In this document: positions 8,558 to 17,263 of the stretch, piece after piece | How positions within the stretch are numbered: the first letter of the stretch is position 1 | Layout of the letters: each line of letters begins with the position of its first letter | DNA from: Cymbomonas tetramitiformis | Taxonomy: Eukaryota > Chlorophyta > Pyramimonadophyceae > Pyramimonadales > Pyramimonadaceae | Direction: 5' to 3' | DNA: 22,368 bases | NCBI GenBank assembly: GCA_001247695.2 | Contig: LGRX02012898.1 | Coordinates: 15,166 to 37,533 of the forward strand | Translations under genes and position numbers: made by a program | Notes under the pieces: model-generated | Told to the model about the DNA's origin: nothing | The model's input: the letters and a program-made list of their open reading frames with translations, nothing else | Database searches by the model: none

Positions 8558-9230
8558 AATTATTGTGCAGCGTCCGAGTAAATCTTGGATAGGGTGCTTC
8601 TCTTTGTCATCTGTATAGAATAATGAATCCGTTTGAGAACCTCCCCTCCCCTCAATGCACCCCCTCTCTTTAGGGTGCCGTCCCCGAGAGCTCCCGAAGG
8701 CCCCCGGAGCCTTCCTTATACCAAAATGACCCTCTACAGACCCTCTATACAGTGGGCCCGTCCCCATATGCTCCCATGCATGAACCTTGTGCCGGCTTCC
8801 CTCGGAACCCTATTTCAATGAAGGGGTCGCAAATTTGCTTACCTCCTCCTCACGTGCCCCTCTCTTTAGGGTGCCGTCCCCCAGAGCTCCCGAAGGCCCC
8901 GGAGCCTTCCTTATACCAAATGACCCCACAGACCCTCCAGTACGCTGGTCCCGTGCCGCATATGCCTCCCAGCAACGTCTCCGGTGCTGCCCCCTCTACA
9001 TCCTCTCCAAAGTGTTCTTGTCGGGTCTAAGGGGACTCGACCCAACACTTACTGCTCCCATAATACGCAAGAAAAAGGGTTGCTAACAAGCAAGAGAGGG
9101 TGTAAAGATATGGTACAAGTTACAGCAATTTTTATATGCAATCAAAGATGGGGCAATTGGCACTACTCCACTTTCTACAACGAACTGAGAAAATTCGCCG
9201 ATTGAAGCACCGCCTCGCCACACTCACCTC
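8558..9230. other. Non-coding; contains a two-copy repeat
   Basis: No gene recognised. It is dominated by a CT-rich duplicated segment (8637-8969, listed separately). From 9000 to 9230 nothing else stands out. Confidence 0.5.
8637..8969 (+). repeat. Direct repeat, two ~125-bp copies at ~196-bp period
   Basis: Copy 1 is 8637-8774 and copy 2 about 8838-8969. Shared blocks: CCTCTCTTTAGGGTGCCGTC, GAGCTCCCGAAGGCCCC, GGAGCCTTCCTTATACCAAA, CAGACCCTC, CATATGC. The CTCTTTAG block would suit a 3' splice site, but no exon could be built from it. Confidence 0.8.
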
Positions 9231-9625
9231 ACAAACCACAACGAGTCCGCTGGCGTCACGACACCGGGTGTTGGAAGCATGGTGGGCCCATAATCATTGG
9301 GGACACATAAACCGGCACTGCCAGACCAAGCCCGAAAAAGGTGAGCCCGGCTCGGAATCGGGATCCACGACCTCTCGCATGCTGCAGACGAGCGTTTCCT
9401 CTCGCTGCTTGAGATACTCGGCTATTGATGGCGATCCCGGTGCGGCCAGAAAATCGAATTCCCACAATGCCACGTAGGCGGCGGAGAGTGAAACACGAAG
9501 GATAACAACTTTCCCCCAACCGGCCAAGCTGCGGTGCGCTCCTCTCGCCGCATCGCGCGGCTTGTGCGGCGCGACCTGCTGGGGAGGGGGGGCTTATTGC
9601 GCGGCGCGATTGTATATCCTCCATG
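9231..9625 (-). repeat. SINE-like ~390-bp repeat, copy A, with two tRNA-like parts
   Basis: Aligns end to end with 9654-10035 (shared start ACCACAACGAG, shared end CGCGGCGCGATTGTAT and TCCTCCATG). Minus strand 9422-9346 is a degenerate tRNA-Ala-like sequence (GCATGCGAGAGGT conserved) followed by TTTTT (9339-9335), a Pol III terminator. Plus strand ~9259-9328 resembles initiator tRNA-Met (GGAAGC...TGGGCCCATAA). This copy is the more decayed of the two; the Ala-like D arm has mutated to ATCTCAAGCAGCGAGAGG. Confidence 0.7.
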
Positions 9626-9678
9626 ACACAACCTCACTCTGACGTGTCTACGTGGCACAACCACAACGAGCTGCCGGC

Positions 9679-9748
9679 GTCACACTTGCGCAGTGGAAGC
9701 ATGGTGGGCCCATAACCTGATGGGGAAACATAAACTGTACCGCTAGAC
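9679..9748 (+). pseudogene. Initiator-tRNA-Met-like sequence
   Basis: Plus strand carries TTGCGCAGTGGAAGC (9686-9700, matching the A box and D arm of eukaryotic initiator tRNA-Met) and GGTGGGCCCATAACC (anticodon loop CCCATAA, CAT anticodon). The T arm and acceptor are too changed to fold. It runs toward the minus-strand tRNA-Ala-like unit, so the two are convergent. Resemblance is judged against the known consensus; no search was run. Confidence 0.5.
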
Positions 9749-9767
9749 CAGAAGCCCGAAAAAGGTG

Positions 9768-9839
9768 AGCCAGGCCAGGAATCGATCCACGGACCTCTCG
9801 CATGCCGGACGAGCGCTCTGCCGTTTGAGCTACTCTGGC
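9768..9839 (-). pseudogene. tRNA-Ala-like sequence, probably a SINE promoter head
   Basis: Minus strand starts GCCAGAG, TA, then D arm GCTC-AAACGGC-AGAGC with a good A box, anticodon stem CTCGT/GCGAG (5 bp), loop CCGGCAT (anticodon GGC, Ala; position 33 is C rather than U), AGGTC variable region and GGATCGATTCC (B box). GCGCTCG...GCATGCGAGAGGT is the hallmark of eukaryotic tRNA-Ala. The acceptor pairs only partly (GCCAG with CTGGC), the T stem has two mismatches, and the GGGG acceptor of true tRNA-Ala is absent, so a working tRNA is unlikely. AAAAA on the plus strand at 9759-9763 gives a Pol III terminator right after it. Confidence 0.7.
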
Positions 9840-10118
9840 TATTGATGGCGATCCTGGTGCGGTACAGAGTACTAAATCCCCACAGTGCCACGTAGGCGGC
9901 GGAGAGTGAAACACGAAGGATGCAACTCGTCCCCCAATCTGCCGTTGCGGTGCGCTCTCTGTCGGGGCATCGCGCGGCTTGTGCAGCGCGACTGTTGTGG
10001 GCGCGCGGCTTGTGCGGCGCGATTGTATCCTCCATGGATAAACCCTTTCTCAAACAAATCAAAACGTGCGAGGCCGAACTCTCACTGAGTTCGAAACCTT
10101 ATTCCCTCCGCTACGGCC

Positions 10119-10197
10119 TGTCACATAACCTAAGTTACGTGACACATCACCTCTCGTTCCACTCGCTGCACTGTGACACATAACATCACGTTATGTG
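10119..10197. repeat. Two related inverted repeats on CACATAAC/GTTATGTG
   Basis: First: TGTCACATAAC (10119-10129), CTAA, GTTACGTGACA (10134-10144), 11-bp arms with one mismatch. Second: CACATAAC (10177-10184), ATCAC, GTTATGTG (10190-10197), perfect. GTGACAC(A) words also lie between and after them. Confidence 0.75.
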
Positions 10198-10486
10198 ACA
10201 CGCCTACACTATGGGACCCCCCTATCTACCCTAGCTAAACCATTAATCACAATTGAAATCAGCAAGAGCTAATCCGAGACAAAACAAAGATCAGAGTGAG
10301 TCCGATCACCTTGTACCAAAAACATCTCGCAACATTCTTTGAACGTGCACTCGCAACAACTCGGAACCGCTCATTACCGACCGACCGACCGAGCGGCGGT
10401 TTAGGTTTTAAGTTATCTCTCGTTAATTATTATAAGACGTTTACACTCTCAATTGTGAACGGACACTGCACTTTCTGGTGCACTAG

Positions 10487-10508
10487 GATATACTGTTTGA
10501 GTATATCC
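10487..10508. repeat. Perfect 9-bp inverted repeat
   Basis: GGATATACT (10486-10494 region) and AGTATATCC (10500-10508) flank GTTTG. Preceded by TGCAC...GTGCA (about 10478-10492). Function unknown. Confidence 0.6.
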
Positions 10509-11213
10509 CTCTACATCCTTCGGGGTGGGGATGGGCAGACTACTGCTATGCGGAATCTTTGCGAATAATTGTCCAAACAGCAATTTCTTTACAGATTCGA
10601 AAAGCCCTGACCAACGGCTATTCAGATCTATCCATTTTAGCTTCTCCGATTCCAAAAATTACGCGACATATATTGATGCCACCGAATTTAGGCAAGGTTG
10701 CGCACTGTCGAAATATCGAACAAAGAGACCTCAAAATATAAGGTTTAGCTAGTGCTGGCGGATCCACGCAAGCTGGCAATTTCCCCAGGACCGTCATCAT
10801 ACAATTAGTCTGTATGTGGTGCGCGGGAGAAGGTCCGCATCGCATGAAACCACGAAAAAAAACGTCAGGAGCTACTTTTTTGCGCTTGAACCCACCGGGA
10901 GCGTTTTCGCTCACAACGCGATGTGCTAGTACCTCATATAATCTTGGCTCATGATTACCAGTCCCCCAGCGAGTAAAAAAAAATGCACGTACACAATTAA
11001 AGAAAGCAACAACTCCTAAGGCTTTACGTTGGACAACCGTGTATGCTGAAGCATAGCTAAGGCTTCATCCTTTACCAAAACAACCCACGTAAGTTGCAAT
11101 TTCATGATCTAATCGAGTGATGTGTGATACGCCTCGAGTTCTTTTAAAAACTACCGTACATCGATTTGTTAAGCCGTCTTCACAAAATAACAATTCACGA
11201 TTTCAAAAATTCA

Positions 11214-14200
11214 CTACATAGTTCTTGAAAAATGTTTACTGGGTTCATCACGGATATGATGATAAGTATGCAACACAGTAGTGACGAAAATATTCATGAC
11301 AATGTACATGAAAAACAGCATGAATGTGACCGTGTATAAAAGGCCGATGTAGGGCACCGAGTCTGTAGCAACCAATGCGTCCAACACCGTGTCTCCATTC
11401 ATGAGTGCGAAAAGGGTTCGGCAAGTCGAGAGCATATTTCCAAACATATCCACTTCGGTGCTGAATATTGCAATGCCCATTAATGCAAACCTGTGCATGC
11501 ACCCCGCGCCCAGCCTCCTCATCCCATCGCATCTGTGATCTACATTCCAACGAATCTACTTCCGGGGTTCTGAGCTTTCAGCCTGCCAGGTTACCTTCCT
11601 GCTTTTTAGTCAGCAATTGCACCAACTGGCCGGTGACGTTATCAGAGCAGGATACAGTGAAGGGTCAAATTCTACAAACCCTAGCTTCACAATCTTATTG
11701 CCGCTGCCCCTTCAAGTCACGTTCATGAGCAACTTGTGTAATCCCAACTGCCCTGAGGGCGCACCCGATAAAGATGGGCATGCTGCTGGCCATGCAGCGC
11801 AGGATTTCCGGCGTTGCGCGCTCTACAGTGAGCACCAGCTTGTAGAACTCTTGGTTGCCGATGTCCAGGTACCGTACAACATTCACCCATCCAAGAAAGT
11901 TCCCGATGCCCAGAAGCATCATGTAGATTGAATCCCCCGTCGGTCTCCCTGTCACCCCGTCTCCCCACTTCCTCGGGATCGGATCTGAGACTCTCTGCTA
12001 CCCTCTCGCTGCTTCCCCAGCACTTGATCCGAGACTGTCTGCGTCCCCATCTCCCGCTTTTCTGGTGTCGGATCCGAGAACAAGCAATGGGGAGGGCGTT
12101 TTAATGATTGTGGAGGGCACAAACCTGTGAAAATGTAGTGGAGGGCCATGGCCAGCTGGATGACGTTTCCAGTGCCGCACAACAGCCACCATGTTTGGAT
12201 CGGCCGAATGCTTGAGTGCCACTCGATATCTATGTTTGAGGCTGGGGCCTCTCGTCCGAGCAGAGGGGTCTGCAGGTCCCTCTCGTCCGAGGCGTGCACT
12301 CCATGGGTTTTAAAATCACCGTGATGACGGGAGCTTCCTGGCCAATCACGCGCCCCGCAGTTAGCTAGGTGAACCATAGCCGGGGGCCCATTTATCGTAT
12401 TGGTCTTCCGAGCCCTCTGCCCTAGAAGAACAACGGCTCGCGGAAGGTGTGCTGCATCTGAACTTCGTAGGTCGGCGCAGCGAATCAAGGCTGTCTGACA
12501 CGGTGAGCAAGGGGAGCTTGTTGCAGGTTCCATGGCTGACTGGCTGGCCGAGGCGCGAGCAGAGGTCTCTTGGCAGCCAAGGTGTTCAATACACAGGTTC
12601 AACTCAAGAGGGAGCACCGTCGCTGAAGCCCGGTTCACGAGAAGATGTGCTGATGACGGTATAGTCAGAAAAAGTGGGCTCCAGCAATGGAACAGTGCTA
12701 TCCAGAGATGACGCCGCCTCCAGCACTGTCTCATTGGACAACGTTGGCTCCAAAAGCTGCCGAGCCACCCAACGCCTCTCATTGAACACCTCTGGCTCCA
12801 AAAACTACAACCCTGACTCCCAAAAGCTACACAGCTGCGAAGCGCCTCTCATTGAAAAGCAATGGCTTCAAAAAGCTCCAAAGCTGCTAAGCGCCTCTCC
12901 TTGGACAGCCCTGGCTCCAAAAACCTACAGAGCTGCCTGGCGCCCCTCCTTGGACAACCCAGGCGTCAAAAACCTACAGAGCTGCCTGGCGCCTCTCCTT
13001 GGACAGCCCAGGCTTCAAAAACCTACAGAACTGCCTGGCGCTCTCCTTGGACAGCCCTGGCTCCAAAAAATTACAGAGCTGCCTGGCGCCTCTCATTGGA
13101 CACCGCTCGCTTCAAAAGCTACAGAGCTGCCTGGCGCTTCTCATTGGGCAGCCCTGGCTTCAGAGGCGGCCGCACAACAGCTCAGCCGGGCCCCACTCAA
13201 ACCCTGAGAACAGCTGGAAAGGCTTTTTAGCGGGCCAGGCACTTTACGGCCCCTCCCGAAATGCGTGGTCAGAAGGCAATATTACTTTTTTTGCGAGCTG
13301 CTTTTTCGGAGAGAGATATGGCTTGCCTTGGTGTGCATGAGGGAAGGATTTCCGCCAGAGGGGCCGCAGCAGCGCAGCATCCGCCTCCACTGCGCCTGGA
13401 GGGAGTGCCCACCGTGAAGCACAAATGAGTTGCGTCAATGCCAAGGCATCAGCGCGGAGGCAGCGCACACACACTGAATGGCACGAGATCAGCCGACAAA
13501 AGCCAGCCCACCATCAGCCCAGTGGATGTGAGAAGCAAATCAGGAGCAGGGCGGGGCCGTGACAAGATACCAACTCATACATATTCCCAACCCAGATGCA
13601 AAGCAGCATGGAAAGATGATACGATATGACCTATCATCGCCAAACAAGTGTTGGTCTCTGGGTTACGGAGTAAGCAGACCCTGCTGGCATGCCCCCCAGT
13701 GGCTCCCGGTCGATGGATGGGACCTGTTGGTCCAGCGCACATACACGCACGCGCGAAGGTACCGGCTCGGCAGCTGTGCGTATGACGCGTGTTACGTGGT
13801 GGATTGCGAGCGAGTCACCTGGATGCCCCTCCAGAACCTGTGTCGCACCGCTGCCAGGCTGTGCAGCGTCAACAGTAAGGAACACAGGGACAGCACTGCA
13901 ACCATACGGTTTGTGACGCTGTACCAAGAGTCGTGACTGCACACAACCACAATCACATCGCCCCATTTTTCAATCTTTCAGTCAAGGCTGCCACAGCTGG
14001 GGATCGTGGAAACCCTCCAGTCAGTTGACCCTAGCATCACAACAGGCGGCTTTTGGGCCAAGCCCACGCAGAGTCGCATACGTGGCCCTAGCATCACAAC
14101 AGGCGGCTTTTGGGCCAAGCCCACGTGGAGACGCGTAGGTGGCCCTAGCATCACAACAGGCGGCTTTACCGGTACCAGGGTGGCATCCGAGGAAAGATCA

Positions 14201-16400
14201 CCTGGGGCCGGGTTCGCAGTTCTCAACCTTCCACTTGGCGTCAGGCTTAAGTATGCCACTCGTTGCCAGCACATCGAAAGATATTCTCCAGTCCCACTTG
14301 ATGCATACTCGCTGGCCGTTGTAGAAATTGAGGTCGTTGAACTGCATGTGAAGGTTCATGGATACATATCCATAGTGGCCGGTATTGGACAAATTCAATC
14401 CTGCGAACGGCATGTTTGCCTTCGTCACGTTGTATGTGCGTGTGGTGGTGGCCATGCTGTGCATCGGCGCGCTGTTGTTCAGCACCTGCAAGGACGCCAG
14501 CACAAATCGGCGTCTCAAAGCAACGGAGCCAAAGATCAAGTCCCGCGATGTGCGGGCGGACCATACGAAGCACGCAGACCCGTCCCTTCAGTCACGAGCC
14601 AGGCGCGTTGTTAAGCGCTTGCTGTTTGGCTTTGAGACTATTCATAGGTTGCACAACGAGCCAAGCGCGTTGTTAAGCGCTTGCTGTTTTGGCTTTGAGA
14701 CTATTCATAGGTTGCACAACGAGCCAGGCGCGTTGTTAAGCGCTTGCTGTTTTGGCTTTGCGACTATTCATAGGTTGCACAACGAGCCAGGCGCGTTGTT
14801 AAGCGCTTGCTGTTTTGGCTTTGAGACTATTCATAGGTTGCACAACGAGCTTATGCAGTTTCAGGTGTGCAACCTGTCCACCATCGTCGAAAGTTTCCAC
14901 GGTGAACTGCAGTATCGTGTCGGGATCCGGCCAGAGGCCTGTCAGGTCGTAGGGGCTCAGGCCTTCGTCCACCAGTTTCACAAAGTTAGTCTGCGTGTGC
15001 CGGATGCATTCCAGAAGGCGTTTGAAAAGTACGATCTCCTTGCACGTTTCTGGTTGCAGCGCCGTCGACAGCCCGTCTTGGGCTTCACGGATGTAGTCCA
15101 TGTGCTCGCCTGCGGTCCAAAGCGGCTCAAAACCTAAGAGCAGGTATCGATTGCCTCACAGATCATGGCACTCAGCGACGAAGAGCTATAAAGGTATATT
15201 GATCTCAAATTACATGCTGAGTTTGTTTTTGCCGTATCGAAGAAGGCAATCACGCCGTCGAAAGGCAAACTTCATGAGATGGAGCCCAGGGCAACACGAG
15301 TGCAGCTTTCACAGAGGTCTCAACTGCGAGGCAATCAACCAAAGGTCTGGGGAAAGAAGGTGGGTGTTTGACATAGTGTGCGGAGAGAGTACCTGCGAGA
15401 ACCATGATGTTCATAAGTATAACCACTGCGAGGGAGAAGTGGATGAATAACTCCACCGACCATTTCTTCCTGACGAGCGGCACACGAAGAGTTCGGGTCT
15501 GACGGCGAACGGAGTCGGAAAGGACACCCAGGAAGCTCGAAGTTCTCGTCCGTCTGCCGGAAGCACTTCTGCCTGCTGGAGTCACAGAGTCTGCGGGCGG
15601 AGGCCTCGCACCGACTTCCTGCTGCTATCCAATCCCAATATCACCGCACTCGTATTACAACTCCAACAAAGCACCTTCTTTCGGAAAGCCGTCAAACGGC
15701 GAAAGATAGAGGTTGGTATCTGGAGAGAATGTTTCTGGAAAACAGATTCGAATGGCGCGTGCTTTTGTTTTTCAAATATTTTTACGCGCTACGCTGTTCA
15801 AAGGGCACGCCTCGAGATGCAGACGGTCATAAGGGTACGTACCCCGAAATTCGAAAGAGACGATCTCTCACGTTGGTTTAAATCTTCGGAAAAGCATCTT
15901 CGGGGTCTAGGAGGCAAGGGAGGGGGGTAACGGCTTGGAAGAGGCGATACAGCACGCCTTAGGGTTTGCGCTTCAGGACAGCCACCGGGAGAGTGAAAGG
16001 TGTTCCCGGCGGAGTGCGCATGCGGGAGGCCGAGCTGGTGCCGCAAAATACCCACTTCTTTTGGAGCGTTCCGGCAGTAACTTTCCTGTGGGGGTAGGTC
16101 TGAAGCACTGTAAACGCACTCTTGGATTTCCGAATTGTTCCGGAAGTTGCTCACTTTACGCGCACTCTGACATCCATAGGCACAGGGCATCGCTGCTTCT
16201 GCATCTCGCACAGTCTCAACACGAGAATTAATCTTAGATTCTGCCCCGGAGGACTCCTCAAGTATCTCATTGGAAACGCTATGACGACTTGCATCGATGA
16301 AATCGTTCGTGACGGGATTTGTGTCCTCAAGTATCTCTTGGGAAACGCTATAACGACTTCCATGGTTGATTTCGTCCGTGAATGGATTTATTTCGCTCAT
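11214..16400 (-). CDS. Mucolipin-type (TRPML/polycystin family) cation channel, 8 exons, ~684 aa
   Basis: Exons on the minus strand: 16400-15843, 15618-15393, 15109-14847, 14485-14202, 13936-13819, 12269-12125, 11948-11765, 11490-11214. All introns are GT-AG, all phases agree, total 685 codons ending TAG. Six membrane segments: TM1 ~240-262, TM2 ~455-474, TM3 ~510-530, TM4 ~538-560, TM5 ~580-603, TM6 ~641-665. The long TM1-TM2 lumenal loop (263-450, HLKLHKLV and NLHMQFNDLNFY are mucolipin-like), IGNFLGWVNVVRYL in TM4 and the pore LFALMNGDTV (619-628) identify the family. Mucolipins release Ca2+ and other cations from endolysosomes; that location is inferred. The 186-aa cytosolic N-terminus is long and low-complexity; the C-tail is short (~20 aa). 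Uncertain points: exon 2 acceptor is a CAG repeat (15624, 15621 or 15618, all in phase); exon 3 donor could be 14874 instead of 14847; exon 6 acceptor is the weakest. Confidence 0.85.
12708..13170. repeat. Minisatellite, ~49-bp unit, about nine copies, in channel intron 5
   Basis: Plus-strand unit is roughly AGCTGCCTGGCGCCTCTCCT followed by TGGACAGCCCTGGCTCCAAA and AACCTACAG. Copies are more uniform in the middle (12890-13110) and more degenerate to the left. It lies wholly inside the 1549-nt intron 12270-13818. Peptide-like repeats read from it are artefacts of the tandem structure. Confidence 0.85.
14030..14170. repeat. 57-bp tandem repeat, 2.5 copies, in channel intron 4
   Basis: Copies start at 14030, 14087 and 14144 with CCTAGCATCACAACAGGCGG, followed by CTTTTGGGCCAAGCCCACG and a variable 17-bp end. 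The third copy stops after GGCTTT. It lies inside intron 13937-14201, immediately downstream of the exon 4 donor on the minus strand. Confidence 0.9.
14595..14850. repeat. 63-bp minisatellite, 4 copies, in channel intron 3
   Basis: Minus-strand unit starts CTCGTTGTGCAACCTATGAA and continues through TAGTCTCAAAGCC, AAAACAGCAAGCGC and TTAACAACGCGCCTGG. One copy is 62 bp (an A lost from the A-run) and there are single substitutions. The array begins at the inferred exon 3 donor CTC|GTTGTG, so each unit repeats that junction. The 63-bp period keeps frame, but every unit contains stops in the sense frame. Confidence 0.92.
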
Positions 16401-17263
16401 TGCGTTCAGATCGTAAATCGAAAGACGAGATTAATCCGAACAAATTCTGTGTTCTGTCGCAGTGAAAAAAAATAGCGTTAACCAATGTAGCCCCTCAAAC
16501 ACAGCCGCTGAGAGTACACGTTCAAGATGTCCAGCTTGCTAAAGGTTGAACGATTAATGACTTTCGTCTGACGTGATTTCATACTGCCATCCTCGCTACT
16601 ATTATTATTCATACCACATTATACTACGTGCCGAGGGCCAACCTGAACAGGACTTCCAAATGATACTCCAGACATAGCCGATAAGCAAAGGATAGCGATA
16701 CGGAGAAAGTTCAAAGTACTTGTAAATTGAAATATTTCAGCCTGCGCCTGCTTACCTGCCGACGCGACGTGATCGGATCGGATGACGACCTTAACTAACG
16801 TACGAACCTACCCGTACTGTATGTGTATCGCGTATCTACCGTTCTGGGGAGCTCTACCCGATGCGTATCTACGGTTCTACCCGCGCTAGTCCCCTGTCCC
16901 ATGAGTTGGATATGATCGGTTACAGTTTGAGTTTCGAGTTTCAGTTTGGAAATTGTCAAGAAAATAGAAATGGTTAAATTGGAGCCTGCGGAATTTTAGA
17001 GGTTTCTGTGCCGGTAGATCGATCAGAGTTTCCTGAGCCGTTAGATCAAAATCAGCAGCTGAGTTAGATCTGAAGGCTTTACACACGACAGTATTTAGGA
17101 GTTCCGCCCGTGGGAATCCGCAGCTCTGTTCTTTTGCCTTCGCAAAAGAACTTCACAAGAAATTTTTCCTCGCGGAGAAATTCTTAGTGCGGCACACTGC
17201 AAAAAAATTTACCCCACATTTTAGCGTTACTGTGGAAGTTTAAACCCTTGACGACTTACTACA
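16401..17263. other. Region between the channel start and the RT element leader
   Basis: Divergent intergenic region that should include the channel promoter (right of 16400). A short direct repeat GCGTATCTAC(C/G)GTTCT occurs at about 16829 and 16863. AT-rich, no gene. From 17100 it belongs to the leader of the retroelement at 17264. Confidence 0.5.
17128..17185 (+). repeat. Two consecutive stem-loops upstream of the RT element ORF
   Basis: Stem 1: GTTCTTTTGC (17128-17137), loop CTTC, GCAAAAGAAC (17142-17151), 10 bp perfect. Stem 2: AAGAAATTTTTCC (17157-17169), loop TCGC region, GGAGAAATTCTT (17174-17185), one bulge. They lie 80-135 nt before the ATG at 17264 and could be leader RNA structures. 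Confidence 0.8.

Larger units (their letters stand above)
2990..8561 (+). mobile_element. Outer small LTR-like element (2994-8557), split by a younger LTR element
   Basis: The boundaries are ~245-bp direct repeats at 2994-3239 and 8316-8557. AATT lies on both outer sides (2990-2993 and 8558-8561), a possible 4-bp target duplication. Without the inner element (3377-6972 plus its 5-bp duplication) the outer element is about 1.96 kb, with 137 + 1338 nt of internal sequence. No gag, protease, RT or integrase is visible in any frame of that internal part, so this would be a non-coding TRIM-like element. The repeats do not have a canonical TG...CA structure and no primer-binding site is evident, so a duplicated dispersed repeat remains an alternative. 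Confidence 0.5.
9654..10035 (-). repeat. SINE-like ~390-bp repeat, copy B, better preserved
   Basis: Second copy of the 9231-9625 repeat, head to tail and 28 bp away. Read on the minus strand it has a ~195-nt 5' part (two CGCGCGGCTTGTGC(A/G)GCGCG blocks, then the ACACGAAGGAT/CCACGTAGGCGG block), the tRNA-Ala-like unit (9839-9768), TTTTT, then the inverted tRNA-Met-like unit. The tandem arrangement could reflect local duplication or two insertions at one site. Confidence 0.72.
10036..11213. other. Intergenic between the SINE-like repeats and the channel gene; hairpins only
   Basis: No supported gene. Open frames up to 98 codons at 10618-10914 minus look like chance. Three inverted repeats lie here (10119-10144, 10177-10197, 10487-10508) and an ACCGACCGACCG run near 10378. 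The stretch just left of 11214 should contain the channel 3' UTR. Confidence 0.5.

Noticed and set aside
9768..9839. Functional tRNA-Ala gene
   Set aside because: Acceptor and T stems mispair, C at position 33, and the unit is embedded in a repeated element.
10618..10914. Extra C-terminal exon of the channel
   Set aside because: The channel frame ends naturally at 11214 after TM6; this ORF has no family resemblance and no matching splice pair was found.
11952..12782. 276-codon minus ORF as a separate gene
   Set aside because: Only 12125-12269 within it is a real channel exon; the rest is intron and repeat.
12674..13230. Overlapping plus-strand ORFs with LGQPWLQK/LDSPGSKN repeats
   Set aside because: All frames stay open because of the 49-bp tandem repeat in intron 5; no non-repeat coding sequence.
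12708..14850. CRISPR-like spaced repeats
   Set aside because: Tandem arrays without unique spacers, inside spliced introns of a eukaryotic gene.
14385..15137. 250-codon plus-strand ORF with a repeated FGFETIHRLHNEPGALLSAC-like peptide
   Set aside because: Produced by the 63-bp intronic array and the antisense of channel exons 3 and 4; the minus strand carries the real gene.
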